A program made the translations under genes and the position numbers. From NCBI RefSeq assembly GCF_000241525.1, contig NZ_AHIL01000055.1:1-64000 (forward strand): a DNA stretch of 64,000 nucleotides, written 5' to 3'. Numbering within the stretch: the stretch's first letter is position 1; every line of letters starts with the position of its first letter. Under the pieces are notes generated by a model. It did not search any database, was not told the origin of the DNA, and saw only the letters and a list, made by a program, of their open reading frames with translations. Shown piece after piece: positions 25,417-36,856 of the stretch. Source of the stretch: Comamonas testosteroni ATCC 11996 (GTDB taxonomy: Bacteria; Pseudomonadota; Gammaproteobacteria; Burkholderiales; Burkholderiaceae_C).

Positions 25417-25445
25417 TTCGCGGTCTTCGTCGTCGATACCGCGAA
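25417..25445. other. Stem-loop between ftsA and ftsZ
   Basis: 8-bp perfect arms ttcgcggt / accgcgaa with a 13-base loop, about 70-98 bases upstream of the ftsZ start. No T run follows on the minus strand. It could be a processing site or a regulatory leader hairpin of ftsZ mRNA. Confidence 0.4.
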
Positions 25446-25493
25446 AAATCCATCTGTGGTGGTCCGGTGATGAACATGCGATAAGTGCTCATA

Positions 25494-26723
25494 TCAGAAG
25501 TTCCCCACGATGAAGTCTTTGAACCGGCCAAAAGCGGTCTTCATGGAACCGCTCTTCTGGGCCACCTTGTAGCCACGCAGACGTGCCAGGCGTGCTTCAT
25601 CGAGCAGGCCCATCACCGTGGCGGCACGGGGCTGGGCGACCATGTCGGCCAGCGCACCGGAATATTTGGGAAGCCCGCGACGCACGGGCTTGAGGAAGAT
25701 GTCTTCGCCCAACTCGATCATCCCGGGCATGACGGCGCTACCGCCCGTGAGCACGATGCCCGAGGACAGTACTTCTTCGTAGCCCGATTCTCGGATGACC
25801 TGCTGCACCAGCGAGAAGATCTCTTCCACGCGGGGCTCGATCACGCCGGCCAGGGCCTGCTTGCTGATCATGCGCGGGCTGCGGTCGCCCAGGCCCGGCA
25901 CTTCGACCTGGGCATCGGGATCGGCCAGCAACTGCTTGGCATAGCCGCTCTCGACCTTGATGTCCTCGGCATCCTTGGTGGGGGTACGCAGGGCCATGGC
26001 GATGTCGCTGGTGATCAGGTCACCGGCAATCGGGATCACGGCCGTGTGGCGAATCGCACCGCCGGTGAAGATGGCCACATCGGTCGCGCCCGCGCCGATA
26101 TCCACCACGGCCACTCCCAGCTCGCGCTCGTCGTCGGTCAGCACGGCCTGGGCCGATGCCAGCGGGTTGAGCAGCAACTGCTCGACTTCCAGGCCGCAGC
26201 GGCGCACGCATTTGATGATGTTCTCGGCCGCGCTCTGGGCGCCGGTCACGATATGGATCTTGGCTTCAAGGCGAATGCCGCTCATGCCGATGGGCTCGCG
26301 CACCTCGTGGCCGTCGATGACAAACTCCTGCGCCTCGACCAGCAGCAGACGCTGGTCGGACGAGATATTGATGGCCTTGGCGGTTTCCATCACGCGGGCC
26401 ATATCGGTGGACGAGACTTCCTTGTCCTTGATGGCCACCATGCCGCTGGAATTCAGGCCGCGGATATGACTGCCCGTAATGCCGGTGCACACTCGCTGAA
26501 TCTTGCAATCCGCCATCAGCTCGGCCTCTTTGAGCGCCTGCTGGATGCTTTGCACGGTCGCATCGATGTTCACGACCACGCCGCGCTTCAAGCCGTTGCT
26601 GGGGGCTACGCCCAACCCTGCCAGCTTGAGCTCGCCATTGGACATGACCTCGGCCACCACCGCCATGACCTTGGCCGTGCCGATATCCAGCCCAACAATC
26701 ACATCCTTGTATTCTCTTGCCAT
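25494..26723 (-). CDS. ftsA: Cell division protein FtsA
   Basis: 409 residues. Actin-fold ATPase that tethers FtsZ filaments to the membrane. Phosphate-binding motifs VGLDIGTAKV and VDIGAGATDVAIF and the adenosine motif LTGGSAVMPG are present, along with the FtsA-specific 1C domain (VTGSHI region). The C-terminal amphipathic helix (FGRFKDFIVGNF) is the membrane-targeting sequence. It follows ftsQ after 72 bases. Confidence 0.97.
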   Translation of the reverse strand: MAREYKDVIVGLDIGTAKVMAVVAEVMSNGELKLAGLGVAPSNGLKRGVVVNIDATVQSIQQALKEAELMADCKIQRVCTGITGSHIRGLNSSGMVAIKDKEVSSTDMARVMETAKAINISSDQRLLLVEAQEFVIDGHEVREPIGMSGIRLEAKIHIVTGAQSAAENIIKCVRRCGLEVEQLLLNPLASAQAVLTDDERELGVAVVDIGAGATDVAIFTGGAIRHTAVIPIAGDLITSDIAMALRTPTKDAEDIKVESGYAKQLLADPDAQVEVPGLGDRSPRMISKQALAGVIEPRVEEIFSLVQQVIRESGYEEVLSSGIVLTGGSAVMPGMIELGEDIFLKPVRRGLPKYSGALADMVAQPRAATVMGLLDEARLARLRGYKVAQKSGSMKTAFGRFKDFIVGNF

Positions 26724-26795
26724 ATCAGCTTCCGCCCCCGGTAGGTTCTGTCTTGTCTTTGTGTGCGCCTTGCATGTCTGTTCCCCTGCTCCCGC

Positions 26796-27605
26796 TCATC
26801 GTCTGGCCCTGGCAGCAGTTGCCGGCGCGGAGGTTCCAGTGGTCACGCCCTTGAGTCGCAAGGCATAGCCGTCTTCGTAACGCAGGTCTGCAGACTCCAG
26901 TGCCGCAGCCGAGCGCTTGTATTGAGAGGTGATCTGAGGCAGCGTGCGCACAAAGCGCTGCACGCGCTGCAATATGTCTTCGGTGGTGCCGCCGCCCAGT
27001 TCCAGCAGCGCATCGTTGTCCAGCACCAGCGTCCAACTGCCACGCGCATCCAGAGTCAGGCTGTCCAGTGCCACATCGAGCGGCTTCAAGGCCGGCTCCA
27101 GCGCTCGATACATCTGCAGAACACGCGGGGCCGAGCCCTCGGGGCCTTGCAGACGGGGCAGACCTTCGCGGTCCAGTTCGCCCAGATTGGCTTCGAACAC
27201 TTCACCGGCCTTGTTGACCAGACCGGTACCGGTCTCGGCCCCCCAGAAGGCCTCGGCCACATGCTCCTTGAGCGCAACGCGCAAGCCGTTCGGATACTCG
27301 CGGCGCACCTGCGCCTCCTGCACCCAGGGCACTTGCTCGAATGCGTGCTGAGCCGCCTTCAGGTCCACCGTGAAGAAGTTGCCTTTGAGCACTGGCGCCA
27401 CATTGGCACGCAGCGTCACGGCGTTGTTATGCACCAGCTCGCCTTCCACCACGATGCGGCCGATATTGAAGGCCGGAGTTCGCATCAACCACCACCCCAC
27501 AGCCATCACGCACGCCGTCAAGCAGCCCATGAACATCACCGTGGCAGTGATGTTCATGAGCTTGACGTCGAACGGGACGACGGCTGTGGGGTGGTTGCGG
27601 TTCAT
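26796..27605 (-). CDS. ftsQ: Cell division protein FtsQ
   Basis: 269 residues. A cytoplasmic tail and one transmembrane helix (about residues 20-42) precede a periplasmic POTRA domain ([15 protein letters not shown]...[22 protein letters not shown]) and a beta domain. Bridges FtsL/FtsB to the cytoplasmic ring. The ATG at 27605 overlaps the ddl stop (ATGA), fixing the start; earlier in-frame codons lie inside ddl. Confidence 0.95.
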   Translation of the reverse strand: MNRNHPTAVVPFDVKLMNITATVMFMGCLTACVMAVGWWLMRTPAFNIGRIVVEGELVHNNAVTLRANVAPVLKGNFFTVDLKAAQHAFEQVPWVQEAQVRREYPNGLRVALKEHVAEAFWGAETGTGLVNKAGEVFEANLGELDREGLPRLQGPEGSAPRVLQMYRALEPALKPLDVALDSLTLDARGSWTLVLDNDALLELGGGTTEDILQRVQRFVRTLPQITSQYKRSAAALESADLRYEDGYALRLKGVTTGTSAPATAARARR

Positions 27606-28573
27606 GGCAGCTCCGCTTCTCCATCCAGCGTGCTCATGGCCAGAATGCCAAGGCACAGGTTTTCGTAGCTCACGCCGGAGGCGCGCGCAGCCATGGGGAC
27701 GAGAGAATGCCCCGTCATGCCTGGAGAGGTATTGATCTCCAGCAAGAAAGGCTTGCGGTCGCTGGCGCGAATCATGATGTCGGCACGCGCCCAGCCACGA
27801 CAGCCCAGGGTGCGGAAGGCTTTTTCCACAATGCGCTGGATCTCGGCCTCCTCGGCAGCCGGCAGGCCGCTAGGGCAGTGGTACTGTGTGGTATCTGTGA
27901 AGTACTTGTTCTGGTAGTCGTAGTTGCCTTCGGGCGCAACGATTCGGATCACGGGCAGCGCAGCGGCCTTGGCTCCCGTGCCCAGCACGGGGCAGGTGGT
28001 CTCGTCACCGGCAATGAACTGCTCGCACAGCACTTCTGCGTCGTATTGGGCCGCCAGCTCGTAGGCCTTGGCGCATTCGTCGGCATTCATCACCTTGGTC
28101 AGGCCGATGCTGGATCCGTCGCGTGCGGGCTTGACGATCATGGGAGCGCCCAGGGCCTGCAATGCGTCACGGGTGGCTTCGGCCGAATCGACCATGCGCC
28201 AGTCCGGCGTTGGCAGGCCTTCAAAGCGCCAGATGCGCTTGGTCATGATCTTGTCCATGGCGATGCTGGAAGCCATCACGCCCGAACCCGTATAGGGGAT
28301 GTCCAGCAACTCCAGCGCGCCCTGCACCGTGCCGTCCTCGCCGTAGCGGCCATGCAGCGCGATGAAGCAGCGATCAAAGCCTTGCACCTTGAGCTGGTCC
28401 AGGCCCTGCTCGGCAGGGTCGAACTTGTGGGCATCGACACCCTTGGACTGCAATGCGGCCAGCACGCCAGTGCCGGACATCAGCGAGACCTCGCGCTCGG
28501 ACGAGCGACCGCCCATAAGCACGGCGACCTTGCCCAGTGACTTCACGTCGATATTTGTACCAAACATGCTCAT
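27602..28573 (-). CDS. ddl: D-alanine--D-alanine ligase
   Basis: 323 residues, ATP-grasp. Makes D-Ala-D-Ala for MurF. It has [15 protein letters not shown], the [11 protein letters not shown] loop, the [14 protein letters not shown] clamp, and the metal-binding ending [14 protein letters not shown]. The Tyr of the LPxYxY region (YDYQNKYF) is present. ATGA overlap with murC upstream and with ftsQ downstream. B-type by position within dcw. Confidence 0.96.
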   Translation of the reverse strand: MSMFGTNIDVKSLGKVAVLMGGRSSEREVSLMSGTGVLAALQSKGVDAHKFDPAEQGLDQLKVQGFDRCFIALHGRYGEDGTVQGALELLDIPYTGSGVMASSIAMDKIMTKRIWRFEGLPTPDWRMVDSAEATRDALQALGAPMIVKPARDGSSIGLTKVMNADECAKAYELAAQYDAEVLCEQFIAGDETTCPVLGTGAKAAALPVIRIVAPEGNYDYQNKYFTDTTQYHCPSGLPAAEEAEIQRIVEKAFRTLGCRGWARADIMIRASDRKPFLLEINTSPGMTGHSLVPMAARASGVSYENLCLGILAMSTLDGEAELP

Positions 28574-30003
28574 TGCGCGCTCCCTGCGGGCGCAGCCAGC
28601 TCTTGTTTCTGAAGCATTTCAACCAATTTTCCAGGCACGGCGCCAATCGACCCGGCCCCCATGCACAGCAATACATCGCCCGCTTGCGCATTGGCAGCGA
28701 TGGCTGCCGGCATATCGGCAATGTTTTCCACAAATACAGGCTCGACCTTGCCTGCCACACGCAAGGCGCGAGCCAGGGATCGACCGTCGGCAGCCACGAT
28801 GGGGGCCTCACCCGCGGCATAGACCTCGGCCAGCAGCACGGAATCGGCGCTGCCGATGACCTTCACGAAGTCCTCGAAACAGTCGCGCGTGCGGCTGTAG
28901 CGGTGCGGCTGGAAGGCCAGCACCAGGCGCTGGCCCGGGAAGGCACCGCGTGCCGCAGCCAGCGTGGCAGCCATTTCCACGGGGTGATGACCATAGTCGT
29001 CGATGACGGTGAAGGTGCCGCCATTGGCAGCCGGCAGCTCGCCATAACGCTGGAAGCGCCGTCCCACACCCTTGAAGCCTTCCAAGGCGCGCAGCAGCGC
29101 CTCGTCGGAGATCTCGAGCTCCATGGCCACCGCCACGGCAGACAGGGCGTTGAGCACGTTGTGCTCGCCTGGCAGGCTCAGCACGACCTCCAGATCGGGG
29201 TAGCTCTGGCCGTTCTGGCGGCGCACGGTAAAGCGCATGCGGCCGGCTTCGGCACGCACGTTCACGGCGCGCACCTGGGCATCTTCGGCAAAGCCGTAGG
29301 TCGTGACAGGGCGCGCCAGCTTGGGCAGGATCTCGCGCACGGCAGGGCTGTCGACGCAGAGAATGGCACGCCCGTAAAACGGCATGCGATGCAAGAAGTC
29401 GACAAAAGCCTGCTTGAGACGGCCGAAGTCATGGCCGTAGGTTTCCATGTGATCGGCGTCGATATTGGTGACGACGGCCATCACAGGCAGCAGGTTCAGG
29501 AAGGAGGCGTCGGACTCGTCAGCCTCGACCACGATGTAGTCGCCCTGACCCAGCTTGGCATTCGCGCCTGCGCTGTTGAGCTTGCCGCCGATCACGAAGG
29601 TGGGGTCCAGACCGGCCTCGGCCAGCACACTGGTCACCAGGCTGGTGGTGGTGGTCTTGCCATGCGCGCCGGCAATGGCGATGCCCTGCTTGAAACGCAT
29701 CAGCTCGGCGAGCATCAGTGCACGAGGAACCACAGGAATCTTTTTCTCGCGCGCAGCCAGGACCTCGGGGTTGTCGCCCTGCACGGCCGTGGATGTCACC
29801 ACGGCATCGCTGCCAACAACGTTCTCGGCCGCGTGACCGACAAAGGTCTTGATGCCCAGGCCCGCCAGGCGGCGCAGCGTGGCGCTGTCAGCCAAATCCG
29901 AGCCTGAAATGGCGTAACCCAGGTTGTGCAGAACCTCTGCAATACCGCTCATGCCGGCGCCGCCAATACCGACAAAGTGAATGTGATGAATGGCGTGTTT
30001 CAT
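28570..30003 (-). CDS. murC: UDP-N-acetylmuramate--L-alanine ligase
   Basis: 477 residues. Adds the first amino acid of the stem peptide. N-terminal [19 protein letters not shown] binds [14 protein letters not shown] is the ATP loop. Central [10 protein letters not shown] distinguishes MurC; C-terminal [10 protein letters not shown] and FQPHRYSRT follow. Both ends overlap neighbours by ATGA (murG upstream, ddl downstream), indicating coupled translation. Confidence 0.97.
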   Translation of the reverse strand: MKHAIHHIHFVGIGGAGMSGIAEVLHNLGYAISGSDLADSATLRRLAGLGIKTFVGHAAENVVGSDAVVTSTAVQGDNPEVLAAREKKIPVVPRALMLAELMRFKQGIAIAGAHGKTTTTSLVTSVLAEAGLDPTFVIGGKLNSAGANAKLGQGDYIVVEADESDASFLNLLPVMAVVTNIDADHMETYGHDFGRLKQAFVDFLHRMPFYGRAILCVDSPAVREILPKLARPVTTYGFAEDAQVRAVNVRAEAGRMRFTVRRQNGQSYPDLEVVLSLPGEHNVLNALSAVAVAMELEISDEALLRALEGFKGVGRRFQRYGELPAANGGTFTVIDDYGHHPVEMAATLAAARGAFPGQRLVLAFQPHRYSRTRDCFEDFVKVIGSADSVLLAEVYAAGEAPIVAADGRSLARALRVAGKVEPVFVENIADMPAAIAANAQAGDVLLCMGAGSIGAVPGKLVEMLQKQELAAPAGSAQ

Positions 30004-31085
30004 GCTGCCAACTCCTCACAAGCGGCGACCACCTTCGCGGTGGCATCAGTCTTTTGCATTTTCTTCGCGAGTTCAGCGCGCTCCAACAGCGTCGCACGCT
30101 GCATATTTTGTAGCATTTCCGCCAACCCTTGGGCGCTCAAAGTACTTTGAGGCTGTAACCAACCGCCACCGGCATCCACCAGGAAGCGGGCATTGCTGGT
30201 CTGGTGGTCATCCACCGCAGCCGGGAAGGGCACATAGACCGCTGCCGCCCCTACAGCGGCGATCTCGGTCACGGTGCTGGCACCGGCACGGCAGACGACG
30301 AGATCGGCATCCGCAAAGGCCTTGGCCGTGTCGTCGATGAAAGGGGTCAGCTCGGCCTGTACGCCAGCAGCCTGATAGTTGGCGCGCAGCGCATCGATCT
30401 GGGCCGTGCCGCTTTGGTGCAGCACCACGGGGCGTTGCTCGGCGGGTATCAGGGCCAGAGCCTGGGGCACGATCTCATTGAGCGCCCTGGCTCCCAGACT
30501 GCCGCCCACCACCAGCAGCTTGAGCGGGCCGCTACGGCCAGCAAAGCGCTGGGCAGGCTCGGCCTGCTCCAGAAACGCTTGACGCAGCGGATTGCCCACC
30601 CACTCCCCCTTGGCAAATACCTTGGGAAAAGCCGTGAACACGCGCTTGGCCACCTTGGCCACAACCTTGTTGGCCATGCCAGCCACGGAGTTCTGCTCGT
30701 GCAGAACCACGGGCACACCCGAAGCGGCAGCCATCAGGCCACCGGGCACGGTGAGGTAACCGCCCAGACCGATGACCACATCGGGCTGCACGCGCTTCAT
30801 CACGGCACGCGCCTGCGAGAAGGCCTTCGCCAGCCTGAACGGCAGTTGCACCAGGGTCTTGAGCCCCTTGCCGCGCACGCCGCCAAATTCGATGAGCTCC
30901 AGTGCGAAGCCCTGGGGCGGCACGATGCGCGACTCCATGGAGCCGGGCGCGCCCAACCAGTGCACATTCCAGCCGCGCGAGCGCAGCTCCTGTGCCACGG
31001 CCAGACCGGGGAAGATATGACCGCCGGTACCACCGGCCATCACCAGTGCCGTGCGCGGCTTGTTTGGCTTGATGAGCAGGCTCAT
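30000..31085 (-). CDS. murG: Undecaprenyl-PP-MurNAc-pentapeptide GlcNAc transferase
   Basis: 361 residues, GT28. Converts lipid I to lipid II on the inner face of the membrane. It has the glycine-rich [16 protein letters not shown] and [12 protein letters not shown] loops, [13 protein letters not shown], and the nucleotide-sugar motif [15 protein letters not shown]. Both junctions (ftsW upstream, murC downstream) are ATGA overlaps. Confidence 0.97.
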   Translation of the reverse strand: MSLLIKPNKPRTALVMAGGTGGHIFPGLAVAQELRSRGWNVHWLGAPGSMESRIVPPQGFALELIEFGGVRGKGLKTLVQLPFRLAKAFSQARAVMKRVQPDVVIGLGGYLTVPGGLMAAASGVPVVLHEQNSVAGMANKVVAKVAKRVFTAFPKVFAKGEWVGNPLRQAFLEQAEPAQRFAGRSGPLKLLVVGGSLGARALNEIVPQALALIPAEQRPVVLHQSGTAQIDALRANYQAAGVQAELTPFIDDTAKAFADADLVVCRAGASTVTEIAAVGAAAVYVPFPAAVDDHQTSNARFLVDAGGGWLQPQSTLSAQGLAEMLQNMQRATLLERAELAKKMQKTDATAKVVAACEELAA

Positions 31086-32353
31086 GCGTGGCCTCCCTTC
31101 ATCAGCAGCTTGTTTTCGTAGTCGACTCGGAGCACCACAGCTATCGCAATCAAATTCATCAAAATAGCCGAACCGCCAAAGCTCATTAACGGCAAAGTCA
31201 GGCCTTTGGTTGGCAAGGCGCCCAGATTCACACCCATGTTGATAAAGGCCTGGAAGCCCATCCAGATCGCCACGCCCTCGGCCACCAGCCCGGCAAAGAC
31301 ACGGTCCAGCGCGATGGCCTGACGGCCGATCAGCATGATGCGGCGGGTCAACCAGAAGAAGACGGCAGCAATCAGCAGCAGGCCGACCAGACCAAATTCT
31401 TCGCCGATCACGGCCAGCAGAAAGTCGGTATGCGCCTCAGGCAGCCAGTGCAGCTTTTCCACGCTGCGGCCCAGGCCCACGCCAAAGATCTCGCCCCGCC
31501 CGATGGCAATCAGCGCATGCGAGAGCTGGTAGCCCTTGCCCAGCGCATGCTTCTCATCCCAGGGATCGAGGTAGGCAAAAATACGTTCACGGCGCCACTC
31601 CGATGTGGCGATGATCATGCCGAAGGCCAGCACCACCAGCAGCGCGATGATGAAGAACATGCGCGCGTTCACGCCACCCAGGAACAGAATGCCCATGGAG
31701 ATCACGACGATCACCATGAAGGCCCCCATGTCGGGCTCGGCCAGCAGCAGCACGCCCACCACGACCACGGCCAGGCCCATGGGCAGCACGGCGCGGAAGA
31801 AGCGCTCCTTGACCTCCATCTTGCGCACCATGTAGTCGGCCGCGTAGATCAGGATGGAGAACTTGGCCAGCTCGGAAGGCTGGAAGTTCATGATGCCCAG
31901 CGACAGCCAACGACGCGCGCCGTTGACCACCGTGCCCACATGCGGGATCAGCACCGCCACCAGCAACACGATGGAGATCAGAAACAGCTTGCGCGCCACC
32001 TTCTCCCAGACATTCATGGGCACCTGGAAGGCCAGCAGCGCAGCCACAAAGGCCATGCCTATCGACATGGTGTGGCGCAGCAGAAAGTGATAGGGCTCGA
32101 TCTTGCCGAAGCGCGGGTTGTCGGGCATCGCAATCGATGCCGAATACACCATGACCAGACTCCAGGACAGCAAGGCGATGACCACCCAGATCAATGCCTG
32201 ATCCAGCCCCAGTACGCTTGCCGGAGTACGAGTAGGACGGTCGTACAGCGGCCCGCCCACGCGCACTGGCAGCACGTCGATGGGCTTGTCCCCGACCGTG
32301 CGGAACCACGAGCGCATGCGACCGGAGAGGCTGGTCAGGAAGGCGGCTGTCAT
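31082..32353 (-). CDS. ftsW: SEDS-family septal peptidoglycan polymerase FtsW
   Basis: 423 residues with about ten membrane spans and a cytoplasmic N-terminal tail of about 50. Polymerises lipid II at the septum with FtsI. Motifs are [33 protein letters not shown] with the catalytic Asp, [19 protein letters not shown] and [17 protein letters not shown] overlap with murD upstream and murG downstream. Confidence 0.97.
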   Translation of the reverse strand: MTAAFLTSLSGRMRSWFRTVGDKPIDVLPVRVGGPLYDRPTRTPASVLGLDQALIWVVIALLSWSLVMVYSASIAMPDNPRFGKIEPYHFLLRHTMSIGMAFVAALLAFQVPMNVWEKVARKLFLISIVLLVAVLIPHVGTVVNGARRWLSLGIMNFQPSELAKFSILIYAADYMVRKMEVKERFFRAVLPMGLAVVVVGVLLLAEPDMGAFMVIVVISMGILFLGGVNARMFFIIALLVVLAFGMIIATSEWRRERIFAYLDPWDEKHALGKGYQLSHALIAIGRGEIFGVGLGRSVEKLHWLPEAHTDFLLAVIGEEFGLVGLLLIAAVFFWLTRRIMLIGRQAIALDRVFAGLVAEGVAIWMGFQAFINMGVNLGALPTKGLTLPLMSFGGSAILMNLIAIAVVLRVDYENKLLMKGGHA

Positions 32354-34254
32354 GCGCCGTCCTCCAGTTGCTGGCCGGCTTCAAGCGCCAGCTCGCGCAC
32401 CGCTTCCACAAACTGGTGGGCGCGGTCCGCATAGTCCTTGAACATGTCCATGCTCGCGCAGGCGGGCGAGAGCAGCACCGCGTCATTGGCATGGGCCAGG
32501 CGTGCAGCCTGCTGCACGGCGTCCTGCATGCTTGCGGCATCGATCAGGCTCACGCCGGTGTCGCCCAGTGCCTCGCGAATCAGCGGCGCATCCTGGCCGA
32601 TCAGCACGGCCGCGCGCACATAGCGCGAGACGGGCGCGGCCAGCGGGGCGAAGTCCTGGCCCTTGCCCAGCCCCCCCAGAATCACCACGATGCGGTGGTC
32701 CGGCCCCAGGCCCATGAGGGCGGCCACGGTGGCGCCCACATTCGTGCCCTTGCTGTCGTCAAAGTATTCGACATCGCCCACCCGACCCACGGGCTGCACG
32801 CGGTGCGGCTCGCCCCGGTATTCGCGCAGACCGTAGAGCAGCGGTGCCAGCGTGCATCCCGCGCCGGTCGCCAGCGCCAGGGCCGACAGCGCATTGATGG
32901 CGTTATGGCGGCCGCGGATGCGCAGCGCATCGGCGGGCATCAGGCGCACGATGTGCAGATCGTCGACGTTCTTGCCCTTGCTGGTTTCGTCGGCCTCATG
33001 GGCGCGCACCAGCCATGTCATGCCGTTGACCACCTCCAGACCGAAGTCGCCGGGGCGGCGCGGCATGTCGCCGCCAAAGGTGACATGGGCACGCTGGAAC
33101 GTCTTGCCGCGCTTGCCGGGCACCGCCACGGGTGCGGGCAGCATGGCCATGACGACGGGGTCTTCGCGGTTGAGGACCATCAGAGCCTGCTCGCCGAAGA
33201 CATGGGCCTTGGCATCGGCATAGGCCTGCATGCCGCCATGCCAGTCCAGATGGTCCTGGGTGATATTGAGCACCGTGGCTGCCGTGGGCTCGAAGCCGCG
33301 GCAGTCGTCGAGCTGAAAGCTGGACAGCTCCAGCACCCAGGCCTGGGGCAGAGTCTCGGCATCGATGCGCCCGGACAGGGTGTCGAGCAGCGTGGGACCG
33401 ATATTGCCGGCCACGCCCACGCTCAATCCGCCATGCTCCAGCAGTTGACCGGTCAGCGAGGTGACCGTGGTCTTGCCATTGGTGCCGGTGATGCCCAGCA
33501 CCTTGGGCGCATAGCCATGAGCCTCGCGCAGGCCCTTGAGCGCAAAGGCAAACAGGTCCAGCTCGCCCCCCGTGGGCAGGCCGATGCTGCGCGCAGCATT
33601 GAAGACCGGCGCCACGCTGGCCGGGCTCAGGCCCGGCGAACGATAGACGGAGCTCAGGCTCTGGCCGTCGACCAGAGCCGCCGTGAATTCGCCTGCGACA
33701 AAGCGCGCACCGGGCAGCTCGGTCTGCAGCGCGGACAGATAGGGAGGGGCTTCACGCGTGTCGGCCACCGTGACCTCGGCTCCGGCACGCACGCACCAGC
33801 GGGCCATGGCAATGCCCGAGATGCCCAGGCCCAGAATCAGCACGCGCTGCCCCTGCAAGTGCTGCGCCGCGCCTTGCGGCCAATGCACGGGGACGGGCGG
33901 CAGCTCCACCACCTCCTGCTGCTCGGCTTCGGGCTGCGGCTCGGCGGCAGTCACTTCGGCGTCGGCCGCGTCGGAGATGCTGGGGTCGGCAAAGATCTGT
34001 GCCACAAAGGCGGCCGCGTCCCTGGCTGCCGTCAAGGTGGAGATATCGGGCACCGGCTCGGCATCCAAGGTCTTGGCGATGATGACAGACGCTTCTATTT
34101 CAGGAGCGTCTTGCGCTTGCTCCTGAATCACTTCAGACATGTTTTCATCTGAAGCGCTTTGCAGATCAACGGAAGATGCTTGCGTTTGCATAGCACCCGA
34201 TTCCACTTCCGGCAGCAGAACCTGATCATCGAGCTTGAGGTCTTCGTCTTGCAT
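32350..34254 (-). CDS. murD: UDP-N-acetylmuramoyl-L-alanine--D-glutamate ligase with long N-terminal extension
   Basis: 634 residues, about 190 more than E. coli MurD. Residues about 135-634 are a MurD: UDP-binding [19 protein letters not shown] loop [25 protein letters not shown] and [15 protein letters not shown]. It adds D-Glu to UDP-MurNAc-L-Ala. Residues 1-134 are acidic, Ala/Glu/Gln-rich and probably disordered, with no match I recognise. The start at 34254 is supported by GAGGTAA at 7-base spacing and lies 5 bases after mraY. No Met occurs between residue 39 and the core, so an alternative start could remove only part of the extension. The tail overlaps ftsW by ATGA. Confidence 0.93.
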   Translation of the reverse strand: MQDEDLKLDDQVLLPEVESGAMQTQASSVDLQSASDENMSEVIQEQAQDAPEIEASVIIAKTLDAEPVPDISTLTAARDAAAFVAQIFADPSISDAADAEVTAAEPQPEAEQQEVVELPPVPVHWPQGAAQHLQGQRVLILGLGISGIAMARWCVRAGAEVTVADTREAPPYLSALQTELPGARFVAGEFTAALVDGQSLSSVYRSPGLSPASVAPVFNAARSIGLPTGGELDLFAFALKGLREAHGYAPKVLGITGTNGKTTVTSLTGQLLEHGGLSVGVAGNIGPTLLDTLSGRIDAETLPQAWVLELSSFQLDDCRGFEPTAATVLNITQDHLDWHGGMQAYADAKAHVFGEQALMVLNREDPVVMAMLPAPVAVPGKRGKTFQRAHVTFGGDMPRRPGDFGLEVVNGMTWLVRAHEADETSKGKNVDDLHIVRLMPADALRIRGRHNAINALSALALATGAGCTLAPLLYGLREYRGEPHRVQPVGRVGDVEYFDDSKGTNVGATVAALMGLGPDHRIVVILGGLGKGQDFAPLAAPVSRYVRAAVLIGQDAPLIREALGDTGVSLIDAASMQDAVQQAARLAHANDAVLLSPACASMDMFKDYADRAHQFVEAVRELALEAGQQLEDGA

Positions 34255-34259
34255 GGCGA

Positions 34260-35438
34260 TTACCTCAGCTTCAGGGTGGACAGGCCCAGCAGGCACAGCA
34301 GCATGGTGATGATCCAGAAGCGGATCACGACCTGGGTCTCTTTCCAGCCGCTCTTTTCAAAGTGGTGGTGCAGCGGCGCCATCTTCAGCAGGCGGCGACC
34401 CTCTCCATAGCGCTTCTTGGTGTACTTGAAGTAAGTCACCTGCAGCATCACCGAAATGGCTTCCGCCACAAAGATGCCGCCCATCACGGCCAGCACGATT
34501 TCCTGGCGCACGATCACGGCAATCGTGCCCAGAGCGGCGCCCAGCGCCAGCGCGCCCACATCGCCCATGAAGACCTGGGCGGGGTGCGCGTTGAACCAGA
34601 GAAAGGCCAGACCGGCACCCGCCATGGCGCCGCAGAACACCATCAGCTCGCCCGTGCCGGGGATGCTGGGAAACAGCAGATAGCGCGCATAGGTGGCGTT
34701 GCCGGTCACATAGGCGAAGATGCCCAGCGCCGTGCCCACCATGATGACGGGCATGATGGCCAGACCGTCGAGGCCATCGGTCAGGTTCACGGCATTGCTG
34801 GCGCCCACGATGACCAGATAGGTCATGACGATGAAGCCCAGAACGCCCAGCGGGTAGCTGACTTCCTTGAAGAAGGGCACCATCAGGCCGGCCTTGGGCG
34901 GCAGGTCCATGGAAAAGCCCGACTGCACCCAGGAGACGAACAGCGCAAACACCTCGGCATTGCTGTTCTCGGAGATGCAGAACACCAGATACAGGGCGGC
35001 CAGCAGACCAATGACGGACTGCCAGAAATACTTCTCGCCCGAGCGCATGCCCTCGGGGTCCTTGTTGACGACCTTGCGCCAGTCGTCCACCCAGCCAATC
35101 GCACCGAAGCCCAGCGTGACCAGCAGCACGATCCAGACAAAGCGGTTGGACAGGTCAAACCACAGCAGGGTGGACACGGCAATCGAGAACAGAATCAGCA
35201 CACCGCCCATGGTGGGCGTGCCGCTTTTGACCAGATGGGTCTCCATGCCGTAGCCACGCACGGGCTGACCGATCTTGAGTGCGGTCAGCATGCGAATCGC
35301 CCTGGGGCCGACGATCAGGCCGATCAGCAAGGCGGTGACGGCAGCCAGCACGGCGCGCAGCGTCAGGTACTGGAAGACGCGCAGGAAGCCGAACTCCGGC
35401 GAGATACCCTGCAGCCATTGAGCCAGCATCAGCAGCAT
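34260..35438 (-). CDS. mraY: Phospho-MurNAc-pentapeptide translocase
   Basis: 392 residues, ten membrane spans. Transfers phospho-MurNAc-pentapeptide to undecaprenyl phosphate, making lipid I. It has [21 protein letters not shown] with the Asp pair, [35 protein letters not shown] and the catalytic MAPLHHHFE. The start at 35438 is supported by GGGGAGG and aligns with the E. coli N-terminus. It overlaps the end of murF by 10 bases. Confidence 0.97.
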   Translation of the reverse strand: MLLMLAQWLQGISPEFGFLRVFQYLTLRAVLAAVTALLIGLIVGPRAIRMLTALKIGQPVRGYGMETHLVKSGTPTMGGVLILFSIAVSTLLWFDLSNRFVWIVLLVTLGFGAIGWVDDWRKVVNKDPEGMRSGEKYFWQSVIGLLAALYLVFCISENSNAEVFALFVSWVQSGFSMDLPPKAGLMVPFFKEVSYPLGVLGFIVMTYLVIVGASNAVNLTDGLDGLAIMPVIMVGTALGIFAYVTGNATYARYLLFPSIPGTGELMVFCGAMAGAGLAFLWFNAHPAQVFMGDVGALALGAALGTIAVIVRQEIVLAVMGGIFVAEAISVMLQVTYFKYTKKRYGEGRRLLKMAPLHHHFEKSGWKETQVVIRFWIITMLLCLLGLSTLKLR

Positions 35439-36856
35439 GCGGCCTCCCCGCAGTTGCCCTGCTTCTTGTCTGCGCAGGCCTCAATGCTCTGCACCACTTG
35501 CTCCATCTTCATGAACCGCGAACCCTTGACCAAAACACTACCTACTTTGGGTAAAACTGCGCACACCGCCTGCTGAAGGGCGGCCATGCTATCAAAATAC
35601 TGAGCACCACTGCCAAAGGCAGAGGCAGCAAACGCGCTCTGGTCACCCAGAGCAAAGAAATGGGCAATACCTGCCTGCTGCGCCAGCGCGCCGGCCTCGG
35701 CATGGAACTGCGGGCCGTTATCGCCCACCTCCCCCATATCGCCCAGCACCAGCAACTGCGGTGCGGGCAGCTCGGCCAGCACAGCAATGGCAGCAGCCAC
35801 AGAATCGGGATTGGCGTTATAGGTGTCGTCGACCACCGTAACGCCTTGACCATTGATCTGCACGGCCAGCGCACGCGAGCGGCCGGTCACGGGCTCGAAG
35901 CCGGACAGCCCCTTCGCAATGGCCGCCAGAGACACACCAGCGGCATGGGCACAGGCAGCCGCGGCCAGTGCGTTGCGCACATTGTGGCGGCCGGCAATAT
36001 GCAGCTGCACCGCAGCCACGCCCTGCGGCGTATTCAGTGCAAAGCTCCAGGCTCCATTGGCCCAGACCACATCGCCAGCAAAAACCTGGGCCCCATCAGC
36101 GGCCTCGCCGAACATCAGATTTGGGCGACCGGCGCTCAGCTCCGTCCACAGCGGTGTGTATTCATCTCCTGCAGGGAAGATGGCCACCCCGTCACGGGGC
36201 AGAAAGCTCAGCACCGAACCGTTTTCACGCGCAACGGCTTCCACCGTGCCCATGAACTCCTGGTGTTCGCGCTGGGCGTTGTTGACCAGGGCCACCGTGG
36301 GCTGGCCGATGGCAGCCAGCTCGGCAATCTCGCCGGGGTGGTTCATGCCCATCTCCAGCACCGCAATGCGATGTGCGCCGCTCATGCGCAGCAGGTTCAG
36401 CGGCATGCCGATGGAGTTGTTGAAATTGCCGCGCGTGGCCAGTGCTGCCTCGCCCTGCCCGCCCACGTGCGCACGCAGGATGGACGCGATCATCTGCGTG
36501 ACCGTGGTCTTGCCATTGCTGCCGGTCACGGCAATCAAGGGTAGATCGAACTGTGCACGCCATGCTCGTGCCAACGCGCCCAATGCCAGCAGCGTATCTG
36601 GCACTTCGATTCCGGCCATGCCTGCGGCTTCCAGCCCATGGCTGGCAATGGCCGCCACAGCACCGGCGGCCTGCGCTTGCGGCAGAAAATCATGGGCGTC
36701 AAAACGCTCGCCCTTCAGGGCCACGAACAAGTCCCCGTGCTGCAACGTGCGCGTATCGGTGTGCACGCGTGCCAGCTCCAGCTGGCCGTTGCCGACCAGG
36801 CGGGCTTGGGGGATATGCGTCTGGATCAGCTCCAGCGCTTTTACCAGGGTCATCAT
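35429..36856 (-). CDS. murF: UDP-MurNAc-tripeptide--D-alanyl-D-alanine ligase
   Basis: 475 residues. Adds D-Ala-D-Ala to complete the pentapeptide. ATP loop [39 protein letters not shown] and [11 protein letters not shown] are all MurF-specific. The last 20 residues (ending GNCGEAACC) are Cys-rich and extend past the usual [12 protein letters not shown] end. ATGA overlap with murE. Confidence 0.96.
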   Translation of the reverse strand: MMTLVKALELIQTHIPQARLVGNGQLELARVHTDTRTLQHGDLFVALKGERFDAHDFLPQAQAAGAVAAIASHGLEAAGMAGIEVPDTLLALGALARAWRAQFDLPLIAVTGSNGKTTVTQMIASILRAHVGGQGEAALATRGNFNNSIGMPLNLLRMSGAHRIAVLEMGMNHPGEIAELAAIGQPTVALVNNAQREHQEFMGTVEAVARENGSVLSFLPRDGVAIFPAGDEYTPLWTELSAGRPNLMFGEAADGAQVFAGDVVWANGAWSFALNTPQGVAAVQLHIAGRHNVRNALAAAACAHAAGVSLAAIAKGLSGFEPVTGRSRALAVQINGQGVTVVDDTYNANPDSVAAAIAVLAELPAPQLLVLGDMGEVGDNGPQFHAEAGALAQQAGIAHFFALGDQSAFAASAFGSGAQYFDSMAALQQAVCAVLPKVGSVLVKGSRFMKMEQVVQSIEACADKKQGNCGEAACC

